The position numbers were made by a program, and so were the translations under genes. Below the pieces are notes generated by a model, which ran no database searches, was not told the DNA's origin, and worked only from the letters and a program-made list of their open reading frames with translations. This document shows, piece after piece, positions 27,938 to 36,423 of a stretch of 64,000 bases of DNA. Origin of the DNA: Streptomyces sp. SAJ15 (GTDB lineage: Bacteria > Actinomycetota > Actinomycetes > Streptomycetales > Streptomycetaceae); contig NZ_NISY01000011.1 in assembly GCF_007595705.1 (NCBI RefSeq), forward strand, positions 62,001-126,000, read 5' to 3'. The first letter of the stretch is position 1. The number at the start of each line of letters is the position of its first letter.

Positions 27938-28483
27938 TCAGACCCGCATGAACGTCGAGGAGTCCAGTACCAGGGTCTGGTCGCCGACCGGGATGCGGAT
28001 CTCCTCGCCGAACTTCCCGGATTCCGAGTGCTGGTAGCCGTCGTTCTCGGGGAGTGTCAGCAGGGTCCACCGCGCGGTGAGAACGTTGACGACCAGATAC
28101 GCCGGGATGCCGCGCATCGCGTAGTGATCGGCCTTCGTGCTGTGGTCCCGGCCCTCGCTCTCCGGCGAGACGACCTCGACCACGAAGGGCAGCTGGTCTT
28201 CCATGATCTTGCTGTCACCGGGCTTGAAGCGGTCGCTCGGCACCGCCGACGCGTCCGGCTCGGGGCTGTGTCCCTCACGCGGCGGAGTGACCGCGAACCC
28301 GCCCACCGGCTGCCACCCCGGCAACCGCTCCTCGATCTGGTTCTCGATGCGACGCCGCGTGGTCCAGTGCGCGCCGGTGACCGGCACCAGCGTCAGCCCG
28401 TTCCCGGTCAGCCGGAGTCGCATGTTCCTTGGCAGCCGAAGCTGCTCCCGCAGACCGTCCGAGCCCTCGTCGGCGACCGTCAT
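27938..28483 (-). CDS. Uma2-family (DUF820) putative restriction-like nuclease
   Basis: This 181-residue protein carries the PD-(D/E)XK-like Uma2 pattern: PDASAVPSDRF near residue 80, LPFVVEVVSPESEGRDHSTKADHYA near 95-120 (catalytic E and K), and GIPAYLVVN near 125. Uma2 proteins are abundant in Streptomyces and Cyanobacteria. Nuclease function is predicted from fold but rarely shown. The ATG at 28483 has GGAGG eight bases upstream. It is a single gene divergent from the M50 protease, with no partner suggesting a defence operon. Confidence 0.8.
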   Translation of the reverse strand: MTVADEGSDGLREQLRLPRNMRLRLTGNGLTLVPVTGAHWTTRRRIENQIEERLPGWQPVGGFAVTPPREGHSPEPDASAVPSDRFKPGDSKIMEDQLPFVVEVVSPESEGRDHSTKADHYAMRGIPAYLVVNVLTARWTLLTLPENDGYQHSESGKFGEEIRIPVGDQTLVLDSSTFMRV

Positions 28484-28561
28484 GATGGCTACCTCCCTGG
28501 CCGGGTCGCCCGCAGAATAGCCCCGGGCCACACGCCGAGGCCGCCGCTTGGAGGCACCCGC

Positions 28562-29362
28562 ATGAACACCGCTACAATCCGCCGCCGCGATCGGCGGATC
28601 AGCCCCGTCTTCCTCGCCTTGGTCGCGGTCATGGCCGCGTCCGGGTGGGCGGTGTGGCACCGCGCCGCGGGGAGCACGGGGTTCGCGGTGTTCCTGTTCG
28701 TGGTGTCGGGCTGGGTGGTGTCGCTGTGTCTGCACGAGTACGCGCACGCGCGGACGGCCCTGCACAGCGGGGATCTGTCGATCGAGGCGAAGGGCTATCT
28801 GACCCTCGACCCGCTGAAGTACACCCATGTGGCGCTCAGCATCGTGCTGCCCGTGATCTTCGTGATCATGGGTGGGATCGGGCTGCCGGGCGGGGCGGTC
28901 TTCATCGAGCGGCACCGGATCCGGGGGCGCTGGCGGCACAGCCTGATCTCGGCGGCGGGCCCGCTGACCAACGTGCTGTTCGCGGCCGCGCTGACGGCGC
29001 CGTTCTGGCTGGACGCGCTGGCGGGGGTGCCGGACACCTTCCGCTACGCGCTGGCGTTCCTGGCGCTGCTCCAGGTCACCGCCGCGATCTTGAACTTCCT
29101 GCCGGTGCCCGGGCTGGACGGCTACGGGGTGATCGAACCGTGGCTGTCGCACCGGGTGCGGCGGCAGGTCGAGCCGTTCGCGCCCTTCGGGCTGCTCGCG
29201 GTCTTCGGCGTGCTGTGGATCCCGGAGGTCAACGTCGCCTTCTTCGACGCCGTGGACGCGCTGCTGCGGACGCTGGGCGTGCCGGAGGGGGACACCTTCT
29301 GGGGGTATGAGTACTTCCGCTTCTGGCGCGGCGAGCCGCAGCCGCCGACCTTCGGCGGCTAG
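28562..29362 (+). CDS. M50-family (site-2 protease-like) intramembrane metalloprotease
   Basis: This 266-residue polytopic protein has the zinc motif HEYAHA near residue 60 inside a membrane segment, and the third ligand in NFLPVPGLDGYG near 180. Five to six hydrophobic segments are visible. The compact form without a PDZ domain matches the Rip3/SpoIVFB-like group, which cleave membrane-bound anti-sigma factors or other membrane proteins. Some members are annotated only as site-2 protease-like. The ATG at 28562 follows GGAGG. The substrate is not evident from the neighbours. Confidence 0.85.
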   Translation: MNTATIRRRDRRISPVFLALVAVMAASGWAVWHRAAGSTGFAVFLFVVSGWVVSLCLHEYAHARTALHSGDLSIEAKGYLTLDPLKYTHVALSIVLPVIFVIMGGIGLPGGAVFIERHRIRGRWRHSLISAAGPLTNVLFAAALTAPFWLDALAGVPDTFRYALAFLALLQVTAAILNFLPVPGLDGYGVIEPWLSHRVRRQVEPFAPFGLLAVFGVLWIPEVNVAFFDAVDALLRTLGVPEGDTFWGYEYFRFWRGEPQPPTFGG

Positions 29363-29403
29363 GCGGGTCCTCCGCGGAAACGGGCGGCACGGGTCCGCGG
29401 ACC

Positions 29404-29491
29404 AGCCCGCGGTCGGGGCTCAGCCCGCGGTCGGGGCTCAGTTCGCGGTCGGGACTCGGCCACGGTCGGGACTCGGCCGCGGTCGGGGCTC
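29404..29491. repeat. Five tandem 17-18-bp repeats
   Basis: Units of the form AGCCCGCGGTCGGGGCTC begin at 29404 and 29422 (identical), 29440, 29458 and 29475 (diverged, the last two 17 bp). The final unit runs into the stop codon of the small membrane gene. Confidence 0.8.
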
Positions 29492-29690
29492 AGCTCGTGG
29501 CCTGGGCGCTCTCGGCCCGCGCCGCCTTGTCCAGCTTCGCCTTGCGGACGTAGAACCAGATCATGTTGAAGGCGATGCCGGCGAGCAGGACCCAGATCAC
29601 GCCGAGGAAGCTGCCCTGCGCGAACGACACGACGGCCGCGGCGACGGCGAGGACGCAGACGATCAGGGCATAGAGGGCGAGGCGGGGCAT
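29490..29690 (-). CDS. Small two-helix membrane protein
   Basis: This 66-residue protein has two hydrophobic stretches, residues ~4-24 (LALYALIVCVLAVAAAVVSF) and ~29-48 (FLGVIWVLLAGIAFNMIWFY), followed by a basic, Ala-rich tail. The ATG at 29690 has AGGAG about eight bases upstream, so it looks real despite its size. Similar short membrane proteins are common in Streptomyces; the function is unknown. Tandem repeats directly abut its stop codon. Confidence 0.68.
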   Translation of the reverse strand: MPRLALYALIVCVLAVAAAVVSFAQGSFLGVIWVLLAGIAFNMIWFYVRKAKLDKAARAESAQATS

Positions 29691-29809
29691 GGGGGCGGCT
29701 CCTGTCCGGGACATTCGGTCCGAACCATTGTCCACCACCCCCCGGGGCGGACGGGGGTGCGCCCCGCCATCGGGCCCGCGCCCCGCCCGCCACGCCGCTC
29801 ACCGGCGCC

Positions 29810-30526
29810 TCAGACGTCGGTGACCCGCAGCCCCGCGTGCGCCTTGTACCGCCGGTTCACCGAGATCAGGTTCGCCACCAGGGACTCGACCTGGTGGGCG
29901 TTGCGCAGCCGGCCGGCGAAGACGCCGCGCATGCCGGGGATGCGCGCCGCGAGGGCCTGCACCAGGTCGGTGTCGGCGCGGGACTCGCCCAGCACCATCA
30001 CATCGGTGTCGATCTGCTCGATCTCCGGGTCCTGGAGCAGCACCGCGGAGAGGTGGTGGAAGGCGGCGGTGACCCGCGACTCCGGCAGCAGGGCGGCGGC
30101 CTGCTCGGCGGCGCTGCCCTCCTCCGGCTTCAGCGCGTAGGCGCCCTTCTTGTCGAAGCCCAGCGGGTTGACGCAGTCGACGACGAGCTTCCCGGCCAGT
30201 TCGCCGCGCAGCGCCTGGAGGGTCTTGGCGTGCCCCTCCCAGGGCACGGCGATGATCACGATGTCGCTGCGCCGGGCGCACTCGGCGTTGTCGGCGCCCT
30301 CGACGCCCAGGCCCAGCTCGGCGGCGGCGGTCTCGGCGCGCTCGGCGGCCCGCGAGCCGATGATCACCTTCTGGCCCGCCCGGGCGAGTCGGTAGGCGAG
30401 GCCGCGGCCCTGGTCGCCGGTGCCGCCGAGCACGCCGACCACCAGCCCGGACACATCCGGAAGGTCCCAAGGGTCCTTCGCCGGGGCCTTCTTCGCATTC
30501 TCCGCAGGAGCGTCAGCAGTAGTCAT
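29810..30526 (-). CDS. npdG: F420H2-dependent NADP+ reductase (NPDG family)
   Basis: This 238-residue oxidoreductase has an N-terminal Rossmann motif GVLGGTGDQGRGLAYRLARAG (residues ~30-50) and the NADP-binding IIGSRAAERA. The family motif VIIAVPWEGH is near 93, then VVDCVNPLGFD and VTAAFHHLSAVLL. It transfers hydride between reduced coenzyme F420 and NADP, linking F420 chemistry to the NADPH pool. A hydrophilic 25-residue tail precedes the fold. No ribosome site is seen before the ATG. A small dyad (TGACAG, five bases, CTGTCA) overlaps the start region at 30524-30540 and may be an operator. Confidence 0.88.
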   Translation of the reverse strand: MTTADAPAENAKKAPAKDPWDLPDVSGLVVGVLGGTGDQGRGLAYRLARAGQKVIIGSRAAERAETAAAELGLGVEGADNAECARRSDIVIIAVPWEGHAKTLQALRGELAGKLVVDCVNPLGFDKKGAYALKPEEGSAAEQAAALLPESRVTAAFHHLSAVLLQDPEIEQIDTDVMVLGESRADTDLVQALAARIPGMRGVFAGRLRNAHQVESLVANLISVNRRYKAHAGLRVTDV

Positions 30527-30550
30527 GACAGCGATACTGTCACGCTCGTC

Positions 30551-31483
30551 TCAGGCCTTGACGCTGCCCTCGGTCAGGCCGGTGCGCCAGTACCGCTGGA
30601 GCACTCCCATCAGCACCATCAGCGGGAGGACGGAGAGGAACGCCCCGCCGACCGTGTACTGGTACAGCACCGGCTGTCGGTCGGCGTACCCCTGCCACTG
30701 GGTGAGGCCCAGCTGGAGGGGGTAGAGCTCGGAGTCCGAGAGCATGACCAGCGGCAGGAAGAAGTTGTTCCAGATGTGCACGAACTGGAACAGGAAGACC
30801 GTGACCAGGGCCGGGGTCATCAGCCGCAGCCCGAGCGTGGTGAAGATCCGCACCTCTCCCGCGCCGTCGATCCGGGCCGCCTCCAGCAGCGAGTCGGGCA
30901 CCGCCGCGGCGGCGTAGATGCGGCACAGATAGACCCCGAAGGGGCTGACCACGCTGGGGATGAGGACGGCCCAGTAGGTGTTGGCCAGCCCCACCTCGCT
31001 GAACAGCAGATACAGCGGAAGCGCGAGGGCGGTGCCGGGCAGCAGCACCCCCGCCAGCACCACGCTGAAGATCGCCTCTCGACCGGGGAAGGAGTACTTC
31101 GCCAGCGCGTAGCCCGCGGCCGCCGAGAGCAGGGTGGCGGCCACGGCGCCGATCCCCGCGTACCCCAGGCTGTTGAGGAACCAGCGCACGTAGATGCCGT
31201 CGTCGTGGGTGAGGACGTCGCCGAGGTACTCGACGGGGTGCGGGTCGGAGAACCAGAAGCCGAAGGTGCCGAACAGGTCCGCGCTGGACTTCGTCGCCGA
31301 GACGGTCAGCCAGTAGACGGGGATCAGGAAGTAGATCGCGGCGACGGTCAGCAGCGACGCGGTGATGATGCGGTAGCGCAGCGGCGGCTCCTGCGCGGAG
31401 CGCCGGGCCCGCCGCGGCGCGGACCGCGCGTGGTCCGGCTCCCGGGCCGGGCTCGGCCGGCTCGCCGTGGACACCCGGCTCAT
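30551..31483 (-). CDS. Sugar ABC transporter permease, MalG type
   Basis: This 310-residue CUT1 inner-membrane permease has six hydrophobic segments. The conserved cytoplasmic EAA loop EAARIDGAGEVRIFTTLGLRL lies near residue 205, and the closing region is LTQWQGYADRQPVLYQYTVGG. A basic, disordered N-terminal tail of about 35 residues precedes the first helix. The ATG overlaps the stop of the companion permease (ATGA). It is the last gene of a four-gene sialidase-transport operon. No ATPase is encoded here, so a shared one such as MsiK is likely to power it. Confidence 0.9.
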   Translation of the reverse strand: MSRVSTASRPSPAREPDHARSAPRRARRSAQEPPLRYRIITASLLTVAAIYFLIPVYWLTVSATKSSADLFGTFGFWFSDPHPVEYLGDVLTHDDGIYVRWFLNSLGYAGIGAVAATLLSAAAGYALAKYSFPGREAIFSVVLAGVLLPGTALALPLYLLFSEVGLANTYWAVLIPSVVSPFGVYLCRIYAAAAVPDSLLEAARIDGAGEVRIFTTLGLRLMTPALVTVFLFQFVHIWNNFFLPLVMLSDSELYPLQLGLTQWQGYADRQPVLYQYTVGGAFLSVLPLMVLMGVLQRYWRTGLTEGSVKA

Positions 31484-32526
31484 GGGCCGCTCTCCTCTCC
31501 GCCGCCGCGCGGCGCGCCGCCCCGCCGACCGGTGGCGCGCCCGGCCCCGCCCTCCGGTCCGCCGCGCTGGCCGACCAGCCGGAGGAAGCCGAAGGACAGC
31601 ACGCACGCCACGAGCGCCAGCAGCACGGCCTCCGCCGCCGCGATGTGCTGGTTGTTGCTGGTGAACGCCTCGTTGTAGGCGGCCAGGTTGGGGGTGTAGC
31701 CGGAGTCGATGGAGTTGGTCAGCGGTCGCAGCACCATCGGCTCGGCGAAGAGCTGGAGGGTGCCGATGATGCTGAAGACGGTGGTGAGCACCAGCGCCGG
31801 GCGGATCAGCGGCAGCTTGATGTGCCGGGCCACCTGCCAGGCGTTCGCACCGTCGATCTTCGCGGCCTCGTAGAGGTCCTCCGGGACCGCCTTCAGCTGG
31901 GCGATCAGCACCAGCATGTTGTAGCCCGCGAACTGCCAGGTGACGATGTTGGCGATGGACCACAGCACGGTGGAGCGGTCCAGGAAGTCGACGTCCCAGC
32001 CGACCGAGTGCGCCATCTCCACCAGCGGGCTGATGCCCGGCACGTACAGGAAGCCCCACAGGATCGAGGCGATCACCCCGGGCACCCCGTACGGCAGGAA
32101 GAAGGAGGTCCGGAAGAAGCCGACCCACCGGGCCGAGGCGGAGTCCAGCAGCAGCGCCAGCGCGGTGGCCAGCGCGATCATCACCGGGATCTGCACCGCG
32201 CCGAAGATCAGCACGCGGACGAAGCCGGCGGTGAAGCGGTCGTCCTGGAGGGCGTGGGCGTAGTTGGACAGGCCCGCCCACACCTCCCTCGTCTCGCCGC
32301 CGAGGCCGAGCGGCCCGGTGCGCTCCACCCTGAGCAGGCTCTGGTAGACGGCGTAGACGATGGGCGCCAGGAAGCAGAGCCCGAAGAGGGCGAGGAAGGG
32401 CAGCAGAAAGCCGGCCGCCGCGCGGGCACCGCGGGCCTCGGTGGGGGTGAAGCGCCGCACGTGCGGGGCGCGGGGACGGCGCTCGGCGTCGGGGGTGCGG
32501 CCGGCCGTACGGCGGGCGCCCCTCAC
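31480..32526 (-). CDS. Sugar ABC transporter permease, MalF type
   Basis: This 348-residue permease partner has an N-terminal basic tail, a first membrane segment near residue 40 (GFLLPFLALFGLCFLAPIVY), and five more. The EAA loop is EAAKIDGANAWQVARHIKLPL near 225. The start is a GTG at 32526 that shares a GTGA tetranucleotide with the stop of the binding-protein gene. Its own stop overlaps the next permease. The C-terminus is a Gly/Arg-rich tail. Substrate choice is set by the binding protein; the operon context suggests a sialic-acid-containing sugar. Confidence 0.9.
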   Translation of the reverse strand: MRGARRTAGRTPDAERRPRAPHVRRFTPTEARGARAAAGFLLPFLALFGLCFLAPIVYAVYQSLLRVERTGPLGLGGETREVWAGLSNYAHALQDDRFTAGFVRVLIFGAVQIPVMIALATALALLLDSASARWVGFFRTSFFLPYGVPGVIASILWGFLYVPGISPLVEMAHSVGWDVDFLDRSTVLWSIANIVTWQFAGYNMLVLIAQLKAVPEDLYEAAKIDGANAWQVARHIKLPLIRPALVLTTVFSIIGTLQLFAEPMVLRPLTNSIDSGYTPNLAAYNEAFTSNNQHIAAAEAVLLALVACVLSFGFLRLVGQRGGPEGGAGRATGRRGGAPRGGGEESGP

Positions 32527-33884
32527 CCCGACTCCACCTTCAGCCCCTTGTCCTTCAGGTCCTGGACGGTGGCGCGCTGGACCGTCTTCAGCACCGAGCG
32601 GAAGGAGTCGCCCTCGGCGAGCGCCTCGGTGAAGGAGTCGCCGAGCCGCTGGTAGAGGGTGTCGACCGCCGGGCCCCACTTCCAGCTGGTGTCCACGCCC
32701 CGGCCCGCCTCGGCGAAGACGCTGCTGTACTCCTGTCCGCCGAAGAAGTCCTTGTGGACGTCGAGGTCGGCGGTGCGGTAGCCGCCCTTGGCGGCCGGGA
32801 AGCCGTAACCGCCCTCGATCAACAGCTTGATCGACTCCGGGTCGGTGTTCAGCCAGACCGCGAAGGCCAGGGCGTCCTTGGGGTAGCGGGAGTGGGCGAA
32901 GACGGCCGTCGTGGAGCCGCCCCAGTTGGCGTAGGCGGCCTCCCCCTTCCTCCACTGCGGCATGGGGACGACCCGCCACCGGCCGGCGGTCCCGGGGGCG
33001 TTGCCGACCAGCAACGCGTCGCCCCAGCTGGCGCCCAGCCAGGACGTCATGGCGCCGGTCTGGATGTCCTTGTACCAGGCGTTCTGCCGGTCCGGGATGG
33101 TCTTGACCAGCTTCTGTCGGACCAGCGCCTCCCAGTAGTCGGCGACCTTGCGGGTCGGCTCGTCGTCGACGCTGACCGTCCAGGCGTCGCCGGCCGTGCC
33201 GAACCAGCTCGCCCCGGCCTGCCAGGCCAGCCCCGCGAAGCGGTTGCCGTTGGTCGGCGAGAAGGTCTCGATCCAGGCGCCCCGCCTGCGGATCTCCTTG
33301 GCCGCCGCCGCGTAGTCGTCCCAGGTGGCGGGCGGCTCGACATCCCACCGGTCGAAGAGGTCCTGACGGACGAACAGTCCCATCGGACCGGACGCCTGGG
33401 GGACGGCGTAGACGCCCTCGCCGAAGACGGACTGCTGCCACTGCCAGCCGACGAACTTGCCTCGCTGCGCCCGCACCCCGTACTTCGTCAGGTCGGCCAG
33501 CCCGTTGTCCAGCAGGAAGCTGGGGACCACGGGGTATTCGATCTGGCCGAGGTCGGGCGGGTTGCCCGCCTTGATGGAGGCGTGCATCTTCGCGTACTGG
33601 GCGCCGTTGACCGCGGAGACCTTCTCCAGCTTGATCCGCACATCCGGGTTCCCGGAGTTCCACAGGTCCACGGACTTGTCGATGCCCGGCACCCAGGACC
33701 AGAAGGTGAGGGTGATCTTCTCCCCCTCCTTGCGCCCCTTGGGCTCGTCACCGCCGTCCCCGTCGGAGCCGCAGCCCGTCAGTCCGGTCATCCCGGTCAG
33801 CGCGAGACCGGCCGCGGCGGCGGCCGAGCCGCCCAGGACGGCCCGCCGGCCCGTTCGGTGGTCGTTCGGGGGGTTGGCGCTCAT
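32523..33884 (-). CDS. Sugar-binding lipoprotein of the sialidase operon
   Basis: This 453-residue extracellular solute-binding protein belongs to CUT1 type. The signal has a twin Arg (13-14) and a lipobox LTGC at Cys38, pointing to Tat export and lipid anchoring. The mature part opens with KITLTFWSWVPGIDKSVDLW and has GASWGDALLVGN and FAVWLNTDPESI later. The ATG overlaps the stop of the sialidase gene (ATGA) and the stop overlaps the permease start (GTGA). The coupling argues that ligand capture and sialidase are part of one catabolic task. Likely ligands are sialic acid or sialylated oligosaccharides, by inference. Confidence 0.88.
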   Translation of the reverse strand: MSANPPNDHRTGRRAVLGGSAAAAAGLALTGMTGLTGCGSDGDGGDEPKGRKEGEKITLTFWSWVPGIDKSVDLWNSGNPDVRIKLEKVSAVNGAQYAKMHASIKAGNPPDLGQIEYPVVPSFLLDNGLADLTKYGVRAQRGKFVGWQWQQSVFGEGVYAVPQASGPMGLFVRQDLFDRWDVEPPATWDDYAAAAKEIRRRGAWIETFSPTNGNRFAGLAWQAGASWFGTAGDAWTVSVDDEPTRKVADYWEALVRQKLVKTIPDRQNAWYKDIQTGAMTSWLGASWGDALLVGNAPGTAGRWRVVPMPQWRKGEAAYANWGGSTTAVFAHSRYPKDALAFAVWLNTDPESIKLLIEGGYGFPAAKGGYRTADLDVHKDFFGGQEYSSVFAEAGRGVDTSWKWGPAVDTLYQRLGDSFTEALAEGDSFRSVLKTVQRATVQDLKDKGLKVESG

Positions 33885-34990
33885 AGCAGCTCCTCCACCG
33901 GAATCCGCCGGAAGGTGATCGTCGAGTAGGCGCTGAAGTCACCGGTCTCGTAGAGCAGCCCGACCGTCTCGTCGTCGATCCGGACCAGGTCGGAGTAGGC
34001 GGCCGGCAGCCCGTCGACGGTGTACGCCGGGCGCCAGGTGACGCCGCCGTCGTCGCTGGCCCGCACCGTCATCAGGGCTCGGAAGCCGGGGTCGGCGGGG
34101 CCCGAGTAGAGCAGCAGGTCCGGCTCGCCCAGGTGCAGCACGCTGCCCTCGACCACCGGGCCGGTGAGCCCGGCCTGCGGCCGGAAGGGCTTGGCGAGGG
34201 TGGCGCCGCCGTCGAGGGAGTAGGCGTCGGCGCGGGTGCCGGGGGCGGGCGAGTCGTTGCGGGCGTTGAGGTAGATCCGGCCGTCGGGGAGCTCGGCCGC
34301 GGTGGTCTCGTTGACGTTGACGTAGTTGTCGGGGTTGTCGTCGGTGTATCCGATCCGCCAGGTCTCGCCGCCGTCGTCGCTCAGCAGCCCGTGACCGCCG
34401 TTGTAGGCGCCCTCGGTGCCGTTGTCCGCGCCGGTCGGGGGCAGCGAGTGGTTGGCCGGGACCAGGATCCGGCCGGCGTGCTCGCCGTGGCGCAGCTGGA
34501 GGGCGTGGCCCGGGGTGGTGGCGTACCACCGCCACTCGGCCCGCTTGGTCTCCTTGGTGATCTCGCGCGGGCGGCTCCAGCCGCGGCCGTGGTCGTCGCT
34601 GTGCTGGAGCCAGACCCGGCGCCCGTCCTCCTCCGGCACCTGGCCGCGTCTGATCCGGTCCTCGGTGGCGGTGGCGCCGCTGCGGACGTGCACCAGGACG
34701 ATCCGCCCGCCCTCCAGCACCACGGGGGCGGGGTTGCCGGCGGTGCCGGTGCCGTTCTGGGTGACGACCTGTAACCGGCCCCAGGTGCGACCGCCGTCGG
34801 CGGAGCGCCGAAGCACCACGTCGATGTCGCCGTGGTCGGCGGCGGAGCCCACCCGTCCCTCGGCGAAGGCGAGCAGCTCGCCGCTGTCGGCCACCACCAC
34901 CGCGGGAATGCGGTAGCTGGCGTACCCCCCGACCCCGGCCTGGAACGGCACGGACACCTCAGGGGTACGCGTCGCCACACCGTCTGTCAT
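33881..34990 (-). CDS. GH33-type exo-alpha-sialidase, apparently cytoplasmic
   Basis: This 369-residue six-bladed propeller hydrolase of the sialidase family has an Arg27 in YRIPA (the F/YRIP motif of the Arg triad) and acid/base Asp52 in DHGDID. Asp-box repeats SADGGRTWG, SDDHGRGWS, SDDGGETWR and SDDGGVTWR are present, then NARND and a Tyr nucleophile candidate at 332 (AYSDL) with Glu348 nearby. No signal peptide or transmembrane segment is present, unlike secreted sialidases. The ATG at 34990 has GGAGGG six bases upstream. It is the first gene of a coupled operon with an ABC importer, suggesting that intact sialosides are imported and then cleaved. No sialic-acid lyase or kinase genes are visible. 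Confidence 0.85.
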   Translation of the reverse strand: MTDGVATRTPEVSVPFQAGVGGYASYRIPAVVVADSGELLAFAEGRVGSAADHGDIDVVLRRSADGGRTWGRLQVVTQNGTGTAGNPAPVVLEGGRIVLVHVRSGATATEDRIRRGQVPEEDGRRVWLQHSDDHGRGWSRPREITKETKRAEWRWYATTPGHALQLRHGEHAGRILVPANHSLPPTGADNGTEGAYNGGHGLLSDDGGETWRIGYTDDNPDNYVNVNETTAAELPDGRIYLNARNDSPAPGTRADAYSLDGGATLAKPFRPQAGLTGPVVEGSVLHLGEPDLLLYSGPADPGFRALMTVRASDDGGVTWRPAYTVDGLPAAYSDLVRIDDETVGLLYETGDFSAYSTITFRRIPVEELL

Positions 34991-35346
34991 CAGACCCTCC
35001 CGATGCCGCGTCGCAATCGAGCGTGGTGCCGACCGTGCCGGTCCGGCCGAGGAGCGTCACCACCCGCCGGGCCGCGCCCCGCGGACCGGACGTAGGACGT
35101 CCTCTGTGTGCGGTGACCATAGGGATTGCCTGATAGGGCGTCAAGGTACGGCACATGAACACTTGGCGAGCCGGTCGGCCTGCACCGCCCACCCGCGGTC
35201 CGCGGCCACCGTCCCTCCCGTTCCTCCCGTCCTTCACGGACGCCCTCCGCCCGCCCGCGGGGTCCCTCGAAGGATGCAGTCCGGCTCCGCCGAAGTCGTA
35301 CGCGCGGACGAAGATCCACAGGCGCCCGCCGCCCTACGGTGGGGCG
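34991..35346. promoter_or_regulatory. Promoter and operator of the sialidase operon
   Basis: On the minus strand, TTGACG (35144-35139) and TATGGT (35121-35116) are separated by exactly 17 bp, a near-consensus promoter. A perfect palindrome AGGACGTCCT at 35094-35103 lies 12 bp downstream of the -10, over the probable transcription start, and a related half-site TAGGGCGTC overlaps the -35. This layout suits a repressor, probably GntR- or LacI-like. The rest of this 356-bp gap up to the plus-strand gene at 35347 shows no other feature. Confidence 0.65.
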
Positions 35347-35547
35347 ATGAACACAGCAGTGAAGAACCTCGTTGAAGGCGCCGGCACCCTCGCCGTCGGA
35401 GCGGCGCTGTGGCTGGTCGGCGGCGATGTCCACGTCCCCGTCATCGACCTCGACAAGACCGGCGTCGTCGTCGCCTGCGTCGGCGCGGCGCAGCTGCTGT
35501 ACGGCGGGTATCTGACGGCGGGGCGCGCCTCCCGCACCCGGGGGTAG
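35347..35547 (+). CDS. Small two-helix protein (DUF5708-like)
   Basis: This 66-residue protein has two hydrophobic stretches (residues ~10-26 and ~38-55) separated by GGDVHVPVIDLDKTG, and a short basic tail. The pattern resembles the DUF5708 family of Streptomyces membrane proteins, from memory. GGTGGGG precedes the ATG. Nothing indicates its function. Confidence 0.65.
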   Translation: MNTAVKNLVEGAGTLAVGAALWLVGGDVHVPVIDLDKTGVVVACVGAAQLLYGGYLTAGRASRTRG

Positions 35548-35625
35548 CCCGCGTCGCCCGCTCGAAGGAGTGACCCGTTCCGGATACCGGCCACGAGCGC
35601 GGCGGCGCCCGGCAGGATGCGGCGC

Positions 35626-36246
35626 ATGGACGCGGTACGGGTCGCGCTGCTGCGCGAGGTGCTGGCCGGGACCGAGTGGCTGCGCGACACCCGACGCTTC
35701 GCCGGGTCGCTGCGGGCCTCGGTGGGTCCGCACGGCGGCGGGCTGCTTCTGGTCGGGAGCGCGGAGTACGAGCCGTGGCACCTGGCCGCCCACCTGGACG
35801 ACGAAGCCGCCTGGTCCGGGCTTCCCGAACTGTCCCCCACCCTGGTCCGGCACCGCGTCCCCGATGGCGTGCCGGCGCACCTGTCGGTCGGACTGGGGAG
35901 GCTGGAGGCCGCCGGGCGCGGCGAGACGCTGCTGGTGGTGACCCCCGAGGCGCCCGGCGCGGGGCTGTTGGAGCGGGTCCACGACGCCCGGCGCGGCGGG
36001 GCGCGGATCCTGGCCCTGGACGGCGGCGACCCGGACCTGAGCGGCCTGTCCCACGACGCCCTCGCCGTGCCGCCGGACGCCGACCTCGACCTCGACACCG
36101 TGCAGCACCTGGTCAGCGCGGCCGCCGGCGAGAACGGCGGGCCGGCCGCGCACTCCGGCCGCGCGAGCCGTGGCCGGCGCCGCTTCCGGGACCGGCTGAC
36201 CCGGCTGGCCGACGGGCTGACGGCGCCGCCGCCCATGCGCTGGTGA
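35626..36246 (+). CDS. Conserved hypothetical protein with SIS-like segment
   Basis: This soluble protein is about 206 residues long. The N-terminal half has a mixed pattern with PWHLAAHLDDEAAW near residue 50. The central part reads ETLLVVTPEAPGAGLLERVHDARRGGARILAL (residues ~100-130), which resembles an SIS or Rossmann-type alternation, followed by an acidic segment and a basic tail. The ATG at 35626 has GGCAGG nine bases upstream; the ATG at 35617 is an alternative. I do not recognise a specific family. Confidence 0.62.
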   Translation: MDAVRVALLREVLAGTEWLRDTRRFAGSLRASVGPHGGGLLLVGSAEYEPWHLAAHLDDEAAWSGLPELSPTLVRHRVPDGVPAHLSVGLGRLEAAGRGETLLVVTPEAPGAGLLERVHDARRGGARILALDGGDPDLSGLSHDALAVPPDADLDLDTVQHLVSAAAGENGGPAAHSGRASRGRRRFRDRLTRLADGLTAPPPMRW

Positions 36247-36423
36247 ACGGCGCCCCGGCGCCGCCGGCGGGCGAGCCCGGCCGGCCGGCGTCCCGAGGCA
36301 CAGGCCCCGTCGCCGCCGCGAGCCGGGTCCCCTCGCCGTGAGCCGGACCCCCGTCGCCGCCGTGAGCCGGACCCCCAATATTCAGTTGCTCGTAGCACTT
36401 ACCGGCGCGGATGATGACCGATT

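Noticed and set aside
27938..29362. Defence island around the Uma2 protein
   Set aside because: Uma2 stands alone beside an M50 protease, without a toxin, methylase, helicase or mobile element.
29404..29491. CRISPR-like array
   Set aside because: Units are directly adjacent without spacers and only 17-18 bp long, and there are no cas genes.
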